Part shown: piece by piece, positions 32,110-41,946 of the stretch | Numbering within the stretch: the first letter of the stretch is position 1 | Layout: each line of letters opens with the position of its first letter | Assembly (NCBI GenBank): GCA_022826515.1 | Contig: JAJDUT010000013.1 | Span: forward strand, 1 to 64,000 | Reading direction: 5' to 3' | DNA: 64,000 nucleotides | DNA from: Candidatus Latescibacterota bacterium | GTDB taxonomy: Bacteria; Latescibacterota; UBA2968; UBA8231 | Translations under genes and position numbers: made by a program | Notes under the pieces: model-generated | Databases searched by the model: none | The model's input: only the letters and a program-made list of their open reading frames with translations | What the model was told of the DNA's origin: nothing

Positions 32110-33333
32110 ATGCAAGCGGCATTCCTTCGATCTATAATCCTCCTAGCTCTGGCCTCTGCGGCGACAGCGCAGACCGAACCCTTCTTCGCCACCGGCGTCG
32201 ATAGCACCGACTGGGCACAAGCGCAAAGCAATGCCGACGGCCACGTGTTGATCGAGTCGCCGCAGTATCCGCGCGGCCTATGGCTGCACTTGGTTGATGA
32301 AGCAGGGGATGCGCTAACTGGCATTCGGGTCGAATACCAAGGCCGACCCGACAGCTTGGTGGCGATTCACTGCGTCGATCCGGTCGGAGGGGTGCAGGAG
32401 ATGCTGGTTTGGACTCGGGCCGAGGGCGATCCACTTCGCTTGATATTGAAGCCCAAAGAAGCCACTGACCTGCCGACGGGGCTGGCCGCCATTGACTGGC
32501 GAATCGACGCGAGTGCTGAATCTTTACTGGAGCCGGTGGAGGAGACCCGGCTGGCTGGTTGGGAAGGGGTAGCGGCGTTTCTTCGGGAACGCTGGCAGGG
32601 TCAGACCGGGCGAGTCGCTGTCCAACTTGATGCCAATACCTTAGTGATTGAAGTGGATTACCCAAAGTATATAGAGATGCTAGTGGTTCATCTGCAACAG
32701 GTGCAGCAGCTAGTACCTACCTCGCTCGGAGAAGTCAGTCCCTTGAAAATGCAAGTATTTACAGGGAGTCTTGGTTTACGGGAAGGCGTGATCCTCTTCA
32801 ATGTTCCTCTATTCGAGGACTCCAATCTGGAGAGTATGGTGCGGCAGATACTGGATCAACCACAAGGCCACCTCACACTAGAGACACTCTACTACATAGA
32901 CCACCTAATAGGGAGCGGTTGGAGCATTTATAGTTTGGCAGGTCTCGAGTATCTTACCTCTTTGTGGCAGCTATATCTGGGAAACGAACATATTGAGGAT
33001 TTGACACCCCTAGCCGGATTGACCAACCTGCAAATACTGGGACTGCCGTACAACCAGATTGAGGATTTGACACCCCTAGCCGGATTGACCAACCTGCAAC
33101 GGCTGGACCTAGACGGCAACCAGATTACGGATGTGAGACCTTTGGCCAGCCTGAAACTCCTGACATCGTTGTATCTGTCGAGCAACCAGATTACGGATGT
33201 GAGCCCCTTGGTCGCCAACACTGGTTTGGATAAAGGTGATTATATAGACTTGACCGACAACCCCCTCAGCACCCAAGCCCTCAACGAACACATCCCTGCC
33301 CTAAAAGCAAGAGGCGTCACCGTCTCCTACTAA
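32110..33333 (+). CDS. Secreted internalin-like leucine-rich-repeat protein (copy 2)
   Basis: The 407-residue paralogue of the preceding gene has a signal peptide (FLRSIILLALASAATAQ). The N-terminal domain is nearly identical (FFATGVDSTDWAQAQSNADG and onward), but only four 22-residue LRRs are present (for example EDLTPLAGLTNLQRLDLDGNQI split over 33055-33125) plus the same cap (SPLVANTGLDKG). I prefer the ATG at 32110 because the bases just before it match those before copy 1; an upstream in-frame start at 32083 falls outside this match. Tandem duplication with change of repeat number fits a surface protein under selection to vary. Confidence 0.9.
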   Translation: MQAAFLRSIILLALASAATAQTEPFFATGVDSTDWAQAQSNADGHVLIESPQYPRGLWLHLVDEAGDALTGIRVEYQGRPDSLVAIHCVDPVGGVQEMLVWTRAEGDPLRLILKPKEATDLPTGLAAIDWRIDASAESLLEPVEETRLAGWEGVAAFLRERWQGQTGRVAVQLDANTLVIEVDYPKYIEMLVVHLQQVQQLVPTSLGEVSPLKMQVFTGSLGLREGVILFNVPLFEDSNLESMVRQILDQPQGHLTLETLYYIDHLIGSGWSIYSLAGLEYLTSLWQLYLGNEHIEDLTPLAGLTNLQILGLPYNQIEDLTPLAGLTNLQRLDLDGNQITDVRPLASLKLLTSLYLSSNQITDVSPLVANTGLDKGDYIDLTDNPLSTQALNEHIPALKARGVTVSY

Positions 33334-33374
33334 ACCCACCCGCATCCGTCCCTCTTCACCGAAAGGCTCTCGCC

Positions 33375-35684
33375 ATGAAAGCCCAACTCACCCTCCTCCT
33401 CGCCCTGCTGGCCCCTCTCCCTGCCCTCAGCATCGGCTACGTGTACACCGGCGTGGGCGACGACGGCCGCCAGCACCTCGAACTGACCTCGGTCGACGTC
33501 GCCGTGCAAATCGACGAGCGCATCGCCCGCACGCGCACCGATCAAATTTTTACCAACCACGCCGAATGGGAGGTGGAAGGCATCTACGAATTCACCCTGC
33601 CCGATGGGGCGATTATCACCGATTTGGTACTGTGGATCGGCGACAAGCGGATACAGGGGGAGGTCCTCGAAAAGGAAGAGGCGCGCCGCACGTACGACGA
33701 CATCGTAGGCCGCCGCATCGACCCAGCCCTGATCGAGCAGGTGACCCCCAACCAATTTCGCCTGAGCATCTTTCCCTTTCCGGCCCAGGGCAGCCGCCGC
33801 GTCGAGTTCGAGTACATGCAACTCCTCGAATCCCGCAGCGGCCGCCTCGACTACTCCTTCCCGCTAGCCCCCGAGACCGACCAGCCCTTGCAAATGGAGC
33901 TGTTCGTGCTGCGGGCACAGGTGCGCAGCCAGCACGCCTTTGAGGTGACGACCTCGGGACTGCCGCGACTCACCGAGATAGATCAGCCCGACGCGCACCG
34001 CGCCAACATCTTCTTCGGCGACGAGCAGATAAAGCCCCAGGAGGACTTCACCCTGACCATCCGCCAGACCGACGACCGGCCCAAGCCGTCCGTACTCAGC
34101 TTTGCGCCGCGAGCAAACTACGACTTAGGCTACTACGCCCTGTGGCTGCCGCCCCTGCCCGAGTTGACGCAAGGCGATCCCCTGCCGCGCAGCCTGACCT
34201 TTGTCATTGATATTTCGTCGAGCATGCAGCAGGGCAAACTCCAAGCCGTCAAAGGCGCGCTCGCCGCGGCAATTGACGCACTGGACGCCGCGGATCTGTT
34301 CAACATTGTCGTCTTCACCCACCGAGCCGACTCCTTTGCCGCCGCCCCAGTGCCCGCCGACCCGGCCAACAAGAGGGCAGCCACTGCCTTCATCAACCAG
34401 CAAGACGCGCTCGGCGTGAGCAATTTTGAGGCGGGATTGGGCCGCGCCATGCAGCAGGCCTTTCCCGCCAACCGGGTCAACCACGTCATCTTCCTCACCG
34501 ACGGCCTACCCACCCTCGGCGAACTCGAGCTAGAGCCTTTGAGCGAGTTGATCGGCGAGTGGTCCGCTGGCCAAGCGCGCCTTTTTACCATCGGCGTGGG
34601 TCGGGACGTGGACCAGGGATTTTTGACCGGCTTGGCCGAAGAGCACCGAGGTGAGGCGTACTTCCTCGCAGAAGAAGGCGATATTGAGGCCGCGCTTCAA
34701 GACCTATTTGAATCCTTCACCTTTCCCATTTTGCTGCTCGACGAGTTGAGCTTCGACCAAGTGGAAATCCACGACGTCCACCCGCGCGGAGTGGAGACCT
34801 TAGCCGCTGGCCGCGAACTGTTCCAAGTGGGCCGCTACCGAGGCGGCGGGACCTTCACGTTGAGCTTGCTCGGCCATGTGGGGGAAGAGAACGTGAGCGT
34901 GGACTTTCCGCTGGAGTTTACCCAAACCGATGTCTCGGGCAGCTTGATCCCCCGGTTGTGGGCGCACCAGAAGATCCAAGCCCTTGAAGAGCAGATCGCC
35001 CGCTTTGGCGAGCAACAGGAATTGCTCGACGACATCCTTGCGCTCGGCTTAGAATACCGGCTAGTGACGCGGCGCACCTCGCTGTTTGCCCCGGACGATG
35101 GCGTCGAGGTCAATCCCGAGCCCCGCGACGAATTGGCGTTCGATGATGACTTCTCCGATGCCGGTTCAACTACAGACATCAACGACGCCCGCCCGACAAC
35201 CCACTGGTTGGGCCGCGATTTCGTGCTGCAAGACGAAGTGTGGATTGATATGGCGTATCAGCCGGGGATGCCCAAGGAGCTGTACGAAGGCCGCACCTAT
35301 CAGCCGGCCGAGCTAGCCCACTTTGCCCGGTTGGGCCAAGCCATGCTCGTGGTGGTGGAGGAGCGGGCCTACGAGATCGCCGCAAATGCCCAAGGCAGCC
35401 AACCGGTACTCCTGCAAAACGCCCCCAACCCCTTCAACGCCTCCACGGCAATCTCCTTCCTGATCCCATTCCGCTTGGCACACGAGCCGACCCGCCTGAG
35501 CATCTACAACTTGGCGGGCCAACTCGTGCGCGTGCTGCAGTTCGAGACGCTGCAGGCTGGCGAGCACCGTCTGAGTTGGGACGGCCGCGACGACTTAGGC
35601 CGCGAAGTCGCCAGCGGGGTGTACATCTATCGGCTGGATGTCGGCGAGTGGGCCGTGCATCGGCGCATGTTGCTGCTGCGCTGA
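33375..35684 (+). CDS. VIT and VWA domain surface protein with FlgD-type tail
   Basis: The 769-residue exported protein has a signal peptide (QLTLLLALLAPLPALS), then a VIT domain (about 30-160, with YEFTLPDGAIITDLVLWIGD and FPFPAQGSRRVEFEY). A VWA domain (about 270-440) carries an intact MIDAS (DISSSM at 279-284) and LTDGLPTLGE. A linker follows, and then an FlgD/sorting-tail domain at about 690-769 (NAPNPFNASTAISFLIP, SWDGRDDLGREVASGVYIYRL). It resembles inter-alpha-trypsin-inhibitor heavy-chain-like bacterial proteins that bind extracellular ligands through a metal ion. The ATG at 33375 lies 42 bp after LRR copy 2. The tail matches those of the envelope cluster at 7-19 kb, so the same sorting route is inferred. 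Confidence 0.92.
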   Translation: MKAQLTLLLALLAPLPALSIGYVYTGVGDDGRQHLELTSVDVAVQIDERIARTRTDQIFTNHAEWEVEGIYEFTLPDGAIITDLVLWIGDKRIQGEVLEKEEARRTYDDIVGRRIDPALIEQVTPNQFRLSIFPFPAQGSRRVEFEYMQLLESRSGRLDYSFPLAPETDQPLQMELFVLRAQVRSQHAFEVTTSGLPRLTEIDQPDAHRANIFFGDEQIKPQEDFTLTIRQTDDRPKPSVLSFAPRANYDLGYYALWLPPLPELTQGDPLPRSLTFVIDISSSMQQGKLQAVKGALAAAIDALDAADLFNIVVFTHRADSFAAAPVPADPANKRAATAFINQQDALGVSNFEAGLGRAMQQAFPANRVNHVIFLTDGLPTLGELELEPLSELIGEWSAGQARLFTIGVGRDVDQGFLTGLAEEHRGEAYFLAEEGDIEAALQDLFESFTFPILLLDELSFDQVEIHDVHPRGVETLAAGRELFQVGRYRGGGTFTLSLLGHVGEENVSVDFPLEFTQTDVSGSLIPRLWAHQKIQALEEQIARFGEQQELLDDILALGLEYRLVTRRTSLFAPDDGVEVNPEPRDELAFDDDFSDAGSTTDINDARPTTHWLGRDFVLQDEVWIDMAYQPGMPKELYEGRTYQPAELAHFARLGQAMLVVVEERAYEIAANAQGSQPVLLQNAPNPFNASTAISFLIPFRLAHEPTRLSIYNLAGQLVRVLQFETLQAGEHRLSWDGRDDLGREVASGVYIYRLDVGEWAVHRRMLLLR

Positions 35685-35722
35685 GAGTCGTCTACAGATC
35701 TTGGTAATCGCGAAGTAGGTAC

Positions 35723-35762
35723 AAAAAAGCGCCCGACGCTGACGGAGCATCGGGCGCTTTTT
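35723..35762. terminator. Bidirectional intrinsic terminator
   Basis: AAAAAAGCGCCCGACGCT (35723-35740) pairs with AGCATCGGGCGCTTTTT (35746-35762), with one mismatch and a five-base loop. It has an A-run on one side and a T-run on the other, and it lies between the convergent VIT-VWA gene (ends 35684) and the ABC ATPase gene (ends 35786), so it can serve both. Confidence 0.92.
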
Positions 35763-35785
35763 GTATTTCTGTTTTGGGCGGCAGC

Positions 35786-36535
35786 TTAATGCTCCCGGAT
35801 GCTGCCCACCTGGATCTCGATGTCTTCGCGGTTGGCTACTCGCTCTAGTCGCCCATCGCGGATCCAGGCCATGCGGTCGGCGGCCGTGAGCATTTTGTCG
35901 TCGTGGGTCACGGTAATGATCGTCGTCCCCATCTCCTGTTGCAGGCTCTTCATGTAGCTGATGATCTCTTGCCCCGTATTGCTGTCGAGGTTACCCGTCG
36001 GCTCGTCGGCGAGGATGATGCGCGGCTTGTTGACGAACGCGCGGGCAATGGCGACGCGCTGCTGCTGACCACCCGACAGCTCGGAGGGAATGTGGTGCGC
36101 CCGATCACCTAGACCGACGATCTTCAAGCACTCCATGGCCCGCCTCTCGCCCTCGGCCGTGGTCATGCCGGCAAACACGGTGGGTAACGACACGTTCATC
36201 AGCGCGCTCATCACCGGCAAGAGATTGTAGGTCTGGAAAATGTAACCCAGCTCAAAGCAGCGCACGGCTGCTAGCTGCTGCGTGTTGAGCGAGGCCAGAT
36301 TGACGCCCTCGATCAGCACCTCGCCGCCGGTGGGCGTCTGCAGGGCGCCGATCATGTTAAAAAGCGTGCTCTTCCCCGACCCAGAAGGCCCCATGATGGC
36401 AAAAAACTCGTTCTCGTACACCTGGACGGTCAAACCGCGCAGCGCGTGAACATGGGTTGATTCGTCGCGGTTTTTGGCATTGTAAACCATCTTGACGTCT
36501 TGGACATCGACGATTATATCGCGGCCATTTGACAT
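35786..36535 (-). CDS. ABC transporter ATP-binding protein (LolD/MacB type)
   Basis: The 249-residue ATPase shows Walker [11 protein letters not shown]-loop [13 protein letters not shown], signature [15 protein letters not shown], Walker [14 protein letters not shown] and the H-loop THD. The DEPTGNLDS and FQTYNLLP forms place it in the LolD/MacB/FtsE-like branch, which works with FtsX-like permeases in lipoprotein release or peptide export. No permease gene adjoins it here: uvrB is upstream and a terminator downstream. The ATG at 36535 has AGGAG seven bases upstream. A GC-rich hairpin (36594-36617) lies between uvrB and this gene. Confidence 0.93.
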   Translation of the reverse strand: MSNGRDIIVDVQDVKMVYNAKNRDESTHVHALRGLTVQVYENEFFAIMGPSGSGKSTLFNMIGALQTPTGGEVLIEGVNLASLNTQQLAAVRCFELGYIFQTYNLLPVMSALMNVSLPTVFAGMTTAEGERRAMECLKIVGLGDRAHHIPSELSGGQQQRVAIARAFVNKPRIILADEPTGNLDSNTGQEIISYMKSLQQEMGTTIITVTHDDKMLTAADRMAWIRDGRLERVANREDIEIQVGSIREH

Positions 36536-36622
36536 AACGTACTCCTAAATTTGATGTTGCTGCTCCAAGAACGGATCAATCTAAAATGGACAACGCCGCA
36601 GGTCAAATTTGGCGGCGCACCT

Positions 36623-38617
36623 TCAACTCACCTGCTGCTCCTTGATCCGCGTGATTTCATCGCGCAGATTCGCAGCCTTTTCAAACTCCAAGTTGGCCGC
36701 CGCGGCCTTCATCTGCTGCTCCAAGTCGGCGAGCAACTCCTCTTGGTCTTCTATTTCTTGGTAGTTGATCGTCGGCTCGGCTGCCAATTCAGGTGCCACA
36801 CCGCGCACGCTTTCGAGCACTGAGGTGGCCTGGATAATCTCTTCCCGACTGCGGTATATGGTCTCCGGCACAATGGCGTGCTCGGCATTGTACGCCTCCT
36901 GCTTGTGGCGGCGGCGATAGGTCTCGTCTATGGCCCTCTGCATTGAATTGGTGACGTGGTCAGCGTAGAAGATCACCTTACCAGCGGCATTGCGGGCCGC
37001 GCGGCCAACCGTTTGGATCAGTGCAACCTCCGAGCGCAGAAAGCCCTCCTTGCTGGCGTCGAGTACGGCCACCAGCGAGACCTCGGGCAAATCCAAGCCT
37101 TCGCGCAGCAGGTTGATGCCCACCAGCACGTCGAACTCCCCCAAGCGCAAATCGCGGAGAATCTCGACGCGGTCCAGCGTCTCAATATCCGAATGCAGGT
37201 AGCGCACGCGGATGTCGAGCTGTTCAAAGTAGTCGGCGAGGTTTTCGGCCATGCGCTTGGTCATGGTCGTGACCAAGACCCGCTCGCTCCTTTCGGCCCG
37301 CTGCCTTATCTCCTCAACGAGATCGTCGATCTGCCCCTCTTGCGGACGCACATCAATGGAAGGATCGACCAATCTCGTGGGCCGGATCACCTGTTCGACC
37401 ACCACGCCACCCGACTGCTTCAGCTCGTAATCGGCTGGCGTGGCCGACACAAAGACCGTCCAGCCCATCCGCTCCTCAAATTCCTTGAACACCAGCGGCC
37501 GATTGTCGTAAGCAGACGGCAGGCGGAAGCCGTGCTCGACCAAGGTCTCCTTGCGCGAGCGGTCCCCGCGAAACATGCCCCGGATCTGCGGCACAGTAAC
37601 GTGCGACTCGTCGATAAAAAGCAGGTAATCCTCGGGGAAGTAATCGAGCAATACATACGGCGCAGAACCCGGCTGGCGGCCGTCCATATAGCGCGAGTAG
37701 TTTTCAATTCCCGGACAGAAGCCGACCTCGCGGATGAGTTCCACGTCGTACTTGGTGCGCGTCTCCAGTCGATGCGCCTCCACCAGCTTATTTTCGGTGC
37801 GCAGATCGAGGAGGTGATGCTCCAATTCGACGAGGATTTGCTCGCAGGCTTGCTCCGTCCGCTCCTCGTCGGTCACGTAGGCTTTGGCCGGGAAGAGACT
37901 GACGTGTTCGCGCGGCTCCAACACCTCGCCGGTGAGCGCGTCAATTAGGTAAATGCCCTCGATCTCATCGCCAAACATCTCAATGCGCACGGCGCGCTCT
38001 TCCGACCCAGGCACGATCTCGACGATATCGCCCCGCACCCGAAAGCAGCCGCGTTGCAGTTCAAAGTCGTTGCGGCTGTAATAGATGTCTATCAAGGCAC
38101 GCAAAATGTCGTCGCGCTCGATTTGATCGCCGCGCCGCAGGGAGACCTTCTGCTCGTCGTATTCGCGCGGCGAGCCAATGCCGTAGATGCACGAGACCGT
38201 GGCGACGACGACCACATCGCGGCGCTGCAACAGCGAGGTGATGGCCTTGAGCCGCAAACGGTCGATCTCCTCGTTGCGCTCGACCTCTTTCTCGATATAG
38301 GTGTCCGTGCTCGGCTTGTAGGCTTCGGGCTGATAGTAGTCGTAGTAGCTGACGAAATACTCGACTGCATTGTCGGGGAAATATCCCTTGAGTTCGCCGT
38401 AGAGTTGGGCGGCTAGCGTCTTGTTGTGCGAGATCACCAAGGCCGGCATCTGCAACTCCTCGACGACATTGGCCATGGTGAAGGTCTTGCCGCTGCCAGT
38501 CACGCCCAACAGCGTCTGACGAGCGTGCTGCTGCCGCACTCCCTCGACCAGCTCGGCGATGGCTTGGGGTTGGTCGCCAGCGGGCGAGTACTCGGAAACC
38601 AGTTTGAACTGATCCAT
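36623..38617 (-). CDS. uvrB: Excinuclease ABC subunit B
   Basis: The 664-residue nucleotide-excision-repair helicase-like protein verifies damage and loads UvrC. It shows Walker A GVTGSGKT (about 38-45), the damage-probing beta-hairpin [10 protein letters not shown] (about 92-101), DESH ([12 protein letters not shown]), SATPADYE, the C-terminal helicase motifs ([46 protein letters not shown]) and a C-terminal UVR motif (about 625-660) for UvrC binding. Length is normal. The ATG at 38617 has a perfect AAGGAGG six bases upstream. The gene is divergent from dnaK. Confidence 0.98.
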   Translation of the reverse strand: MDQFKLVSEYSPAGDQPQAIAELVEGVRQQHARQTLLGVTGSGKTFTMANVVEELQMPALVISHNKTLAAQLYGELKGYFPDNAVEYFVSYYDYYQPEAYKPSTDTYIEKEVERNEEIDRLRLKAITSLLQRRDVVVVATVSCIYGIGSPREYDEQKVSLRRGDQIERDDILRALIDIYYSRNDFELQRGCFRVRGDIVEIVPGSEERAVRIEMFGDEIEGIYLIDALTGEVLEPREHVSLFPAKAYVTDEERTEQACEQILVELEHHLLDLRTENKLVEAHRLETRTKYDVELIREVGFCPGIENYSRYMDGRQPGSAPYVLLDYFPEDYLLFIDESHVTVPQIRGMFRGDRSRKETLVEHGFRLPSAYDNRPLVFKEFEERMGWTVFVSATPADYELKQSGGVVVEQVIRPTRLVDPSIDVRPQEGQIDDLVEEIRQRAERSERVLVTTMTKRMAENLADYFEQLDIRVRYLHSDIETLDRVEILRDLRLGEFDVLVGINLLREGLDLPEVSLVAVLDASKEGFLRSEVALIQTVGRAARNAAGKVIFYADHVTNSMQRAIDETYRRRHKQEAYNAEHAIVPETIYRSREEIIQATSVLESVRGVAPELAAEPTINYQEIEDQEELLADLEQQMKAAAANLEFEKAANLRDEITRIKEQQVS

Positions 38618-38686
38618 GAATCCTCCTTGTAGCGGCCAATCTAGCCGGATGGCAGCACCCTGTCAATGTGCCGCGTTCATGTTAAT

Positions 38687-38718
38687 GACACGATAGCACT
38701 AATTGCTGCCATCGTGTC
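38687..38718. promoter_or_regulatory. 12-bp inverted repeat in the uvrB-dnaK divergent region
   Basis: GACACGATAGCA (38687-38698) and TGCCATCGTGTC (38707-38718) form an inverted repeat with one mismatch and an 8-base spacer. It lies about 160 bp before dnaK and 70 bp before uvrB. It is not the HrcA-type CIRCE sequence, so it may bind another regulator. The rest of 38618-38880 is AT-rich; promoter-like hexamers for dnaK (TTGTAA at 38763-38768, TATATT at 38784-38789) have a short 15-base spacer and are weak. Confidence 0.5.
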
Positions 38719-38880
38719 ATCATAAGCTGATTTGCGAATTGCTCATTTATTGACGTATTTTATTGTAAAAACAGTATGTTACTTATATTCAGTAAATTGC
38801 GGCATGTATCTTGCTTCTAATAACAAGGAACTTACCATGAAACCACATGAATTCACCCTCATCCACGAAAGGACAACACA

Positions 38881-40800
38881 ATGGCTAAAGTCATCGGCAT
38901 TGACTTAGGCACCACCAACTCGTGCGTGGCCGTCATCGAAGGCCAAGACGCCGAGGTCATCGCCAACTCCGAAGGGGGGCGCACCACGCCCTCCATGGTC
39001 GCCTTCACCAAAGAAGGCGAGCGCCTCGTCGGCCAGACCGCCAAGCGCCAAGCCGTCACCAACCCGCAAAACACGGTCTATTCGATCAAGCGCTTCATGG
39101 GCCGTCGCTACGGCGAAGTGTCCAACGAAATCAGCGAAGTTCCCTATGAAGTGGCCTCAAGTGGCCGCGACATGGCCGTGGCCAAAATCGACGGCAAGGA
39201 ACACACTCCGCCGGAAATCTCGGCCATGATCTTGCAAAAGATGAAGCAGACAGCCGAAGACTATCTGGGTGAAGAAGTAAAACAAGCCGTCGTCACCGTC
39301 CCGGCCTACTTCAACGACTCCCAACGCCAAGCCACCAAGGACGCCGGCACCATCGCCGGCCTGGAGGTCTTGCGCATCGTCAACGAGCCGACTGCTGCGG
39401 CGCTGGCCTACGGCTTAGACAAGGGCGGCACCAACGAGCAGATCGCCGTGTACGACCTCGGCGGCGGCACCTTCGACATTTCCATCCTCGAACTAGGCGA
39501 CGGCGTCTTCGAGGTCAAATCCACCAACGGCGACACCCACCTTGGCGGCGACGACTTCGACCAGAAAATCATCGACTGGCTGGCCGAGGATTTTGAAAAG
39601 AACGAAGGCATCGACCTGCGCCGCGATCCCATGGCCCTGCAACGGCTCAAGGAAGCGGCTGAAAAGGCCAAGATCGAGCTGTCTTCCGCCACTGCGACCG
39701 AGATCAACCTGCCGTTTATCACCGCCGATCAAACGGGTCCAAAGCACTTGCAAACCAGTCTGTCCCGCGCCCAGTTTGAGCGCTTAGTTGACGACCTAAT
39801 CGAGCGCACCAAGGCTCCCTGTCAGCAGGCCCTTGCCGACGCCGAACTACAAGCCAGCGAAATCGATCAAGTGATTTTGGTCGGCGGCTCGACGCGCATT
39901 CCCAAAATCCAGGAGACCATCCAGGCCCTCTTCAACAAAGAGCCAAACCGCAGCGTCAATCCCGACGAAGTCGTGGCCTTGGGCGCGGCCATCCAAGCTG
40001 GCGTGCTCGCTGGCGATGTTGACGACATCCTGCTGCTCGACGTCACGCCGCTCTCGCTGGGCATCGAGACCATGGGCGGAGTGATGACGCGGCTGATCGA
40101 CCGCAACACCACCATCCCCACCAAGAAGAGCCAGATCTTTTCCACGGCCTCGGACAACCAGCCCTCGGTGGAAGTCCACGTGCTGCAAGGCGAGCGCGAG
40201 TTCGCCAACGACAACCGCACCCTCGGCCGCTTCCACCTCGACGGCATCCCCTCGGCCCCGCGCGGCATGCCCCAAATCGAGGTAACCTTCGACATCGACG
40301 CCAACGGCATCCTCAACGTCGCGGCCAAGGACAAGGGCACCAACAAGGAGCAATCCATCCGCATTGAATCGTCCTCGGGCCTGAGCCAAGAGGAAATCGA
40401 CACCATGCAGAAGGATGCCGAGACTCACGCCGATGAGGACAAAAAGCGCCGCGAGGCCATCGATCGCCGCAACGAGGCCGACCAGTTAATCTACTCGACG
40501 GAAAAATCGCTGGCCGACTACGGCGACAAGCTAACCGAGGCCGACAAGAAGGGCGTTGAGGACGCAGTCGCCGCGCTCAAGCAAGTGCTCGAAGGCACCG
40601 ACGACGAGGCCATCGCGCAGGCCATGACCGCGCTGCAACAGGCGTCTCACAAGCTGGCCGAGGAAATGTACAAGGACGCCCAAGCCCAACAGGCCCAGGG
40701 CGAACCAGCGCCGGAAGGTCCCGCCAGTCAGCCGCAAGGGGGCGGGGATACGGAGCCGGTCGATGCGGACTTCAAGGTCGTGGACGAGGATAAGAAGTAG
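38881..40800 (+). CDS. dnaK: Molecular chaperone DnaK (Hsp70)
   Basis: The 639-residue Hsp70 binds exposed peptides in an ATP-driven cycle with DnaJ and GrpE. It has the phosphate-1 motif [14 protein letters not shown], the phosphate-2 motif [14 protein letters not shown], the adenosine motif [14 protein letters not shown], the linker VLLLD-equivalent ([16 protein letters not shown]) and the substrate-binding and lid domains (to about 610). It ends with a low-complexity, Gln/Pro/Gly-rich tail and the usual acidic [15 protein letters not shown] lies upstream of the ATG at 38881. No grpE or dnaJ gene is adjacent in this window. A terminator follows. Confidence 0.98.
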   Translation: MAKVIGIDLGTTNSCVAVIEGQDAEVIANSEGGRTTPSMVAFTKEGERLVGQTAKRQAVTNPQNTVYSIKRFMGRRYGEVSNEISEVPYEVASSGRDMAVAKIDGKEHTPPEISAMILQKMKQTAEDYLGEEVKQAVVTVPAYFNDSQRQATKDAGTIAGLEVLRIVNEPTAAALAYGLDKGGTNEQIAVYDLGGGTFDISILELGDGVFEVKSTNGDTHLGGDDFDQKIIDWLAEDFEKNEGIDLRRDPMALQRLKEAAEKAKIELSSATATEINLPFITADQTGPKHLQTSLSRAQFERLVDDLIERTKAPCQQALADAELQASEIDQVILVGGSTRIPKIQETIQALFNKEPNRSVNPDEVVALGAAIQAGVLAGDVDDILLLDVTPLSLGIETMGGVMTRLIDRNTTIPTKKSQIFSTASDNQPSVEVHVLQGEREFANDNRTLGRFHLDGIPSAPRGMPQIEVTFDIDANGILNVAAKDKGTNKEQSIRIESSSGLSQEEIDTMQKDAETHADEDKKRREAIDRRNEADQLIYSTEKSLADYGDKLTEADKKGVEDAVAALKQVLEGTDDEAIAQAMTALQQASHKLAEEMYKDAQAQQAQGEPAPEGPASQPQGGGDTEPVDADFKVVDEDKK

Positions 40801-40826
40801 GGGGCGTTAAATACGCGGTAATATCG

Positions 40827-40857
40827 TAGGGGCATCCTTTGTGGGTGCCCCTATTTG
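40827..40857 (+). terminator. Intrinsic terminator after dnaK
   Basis: TAGGGGCA (40827-40834) and TGCCCCTA (40846-40853) form an 8-bp stem with an 11-base loop followed by TTTG, 27 bases after the dnaK stop. No gene is seen in the following 40858-40954. Confidence 0.8.
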
Positions 40858-40954
40858 TATTTTAGCCGATGAAGACGCGACGTGTTTTAGGCCATTAGCT
40901 ACTGCCGAATCACAGCACTGGTGAGAGAAGGCTGATTCGCCAAATGCCGGTAGC

Positions 40955-41845
40955 CTATTTTGCCATCCAAGCTTGATGGGCACGAATTTTCTCCATGGTC
41001 CAAGTGTCGTAGCCTTCTGCCAGCCTACGGGTGATAGCAAAGGCACTTTCCTGGTAAACCAATCGTTTCTCGGCATATCCCGCGTTGCCCAACTCGCGAT
41101 TGTCCGCAGTCGTCAAAAAAGTCATGTTGCCTAGACGGTAGGTGGCCGCCTCCCGCTGTTGGTCGTCGAACTCGTGCCAAGCATCGCTCGAATTCTCCGG
41201 CAACACATGCTCAATACTGTATTTCGCGCTCGCGGATTCAAAGCGCTGTCCCGACAACTGCGCTTCAAGCCGGAACAGTATAAAGCGCACGACTTTATTG
41301 TTGCGGTGGCTGGTTGTCCGCAACGCCTTATCTGCAAACGCCGCCCTGAATTCCGCGTCCTTGGGATAGACTGGCCTCAGCTTTGCAACTGCCTCTTGTG
41401 CGCTGACAATTTCACCGGCTGACAGCTCGCGGACAATCTGGTTATATACAACCTCCTGCTCGTTGCTTTGGCGTCCACAAATCACGTTATATCGAAATGA
41501 TACTACCGCGATAGCCTGCAAAAAACGTCCAAAGCCAGCGCGGTCGCGTTCCCCGAATTGTTCGAATGCCGCCAGCAATAACGCGAACGGCTGACGCACG
41601 TTGAACATCTGCAACTGGGCCAGGCTTTCGCGCTCCTCTGCAGTCCAAGAGTCGTCTTGTGGATACAGCTTGGCGTATACCGATTTTGCTACATCGCGCC
41701 ATGTCGGAGGGTCGTTTGCGTCGGGTCGAGCTTTGAGAGCATTTCTACTAAATCCACTCCCAATCATAACGGACGCACCACCGACCGAACGCTGCCAGAG
41801 AGCGTCGCGGACTCGGTTGATATGACTTTGGTCAGCGATAGACAT
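40955..41845 (-). CDS. Chimeric protein: SIR2-like N-terminus joined to GmrSD-type DUF262/DUF1524 C-terminus
   Basis: The 296-residue open frame appears to join two defence genes. Residues about 1-64 match the start of SIR2-family anti-phage proteins: SVMIGSGFSRNA (NAD-binding loop), then PPTWRDVAKSVYAKLYP. From about residue 66 (SWTAEERESLAQLQMF) the sequence changes to the middle of DUF262/DUF1524 restriction-like proteins (FALLLAAFEQF, VSFRYNVICGR) and ends with a DUF1524 His-Me-finger site (YSIEHVLPENSSDAW, His213) and YRLGNMTFLT. The catalytic parts of SIR2 and the N-terminal DUF262 half are missing, so it is probably a deletion product. Whether it is expressed is unknown. The ATG at 41845 has no good ribosome-binding site. 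Confidence 0.7.
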   Translation of the reverse strand: MSIADQSHINRVRDALWQRSVGGASVMIGSGFSRNALKARPDANDPPTWRDVAKSVYAKLYPQDDSWTAEERESLAQLQMFNVRQPFALLLAAFEQFGERDRAGFGRFLQAIAVVSFRYNVICGRQSNEQEVVYNQIVRELSAGEIVSAQEAVAKLRPVYPKDAEFRAAFADKALRTTSHRNNKVVRFILFRLEAQLSGQRFESASAKYSIEHVLPENSSDAWHEFDDQQREAATYRLGNMTFLTTADNRELGNAGYAEKRLVYQESAFAITRRLAEGYDTWTMEKIRAHQAWMAK

Positions 41846-41860
41846 GGATCACTAATTGCG

Positions 41861-41940
41861 TTAAACCCAGAACCCCTTCACCACGATCCGTCCTGATCTC
41901 GGCTTGGCGAAAGACCGGGCAGTGTCGCTGTAGAGGACAC
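41861..41940 (-). pseudogene. Fossil of the 3' end of a second mod gene
   Basis: Read on the minus strand, this stretch encodes LYSDTARSFAKPRSGRIVVKG, then FWV and a stop (TAA at 41861-41863). It matches the C-terminus of the intact methyltransferase gene at 42584 (LHSDTSRPFAKPTSGRIAVKV at its end) and lacks about 14 residues before the stop. It starts directly after the TumE stop. I take it as the remnant of a lost duplicate mod gene. Confidence 0.72.
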
Positions 41941-41946
41941 TCACAG

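Noticed and set aside
36956..37948. 330-codon open frame on the plus strand opposite uvrB
   Set aside because: It lies entirely antisense to the fully conserved uvrB gene and has a composition typical of the mirror of GC-rich coding DNA.
38687..38718. CIRCE element of the HrcA regulon
   Set aside because: CIRCE has TTAGCACTC-N9-GAGTGCTAA; the palindrome here has different arms and an 8-base spacer.
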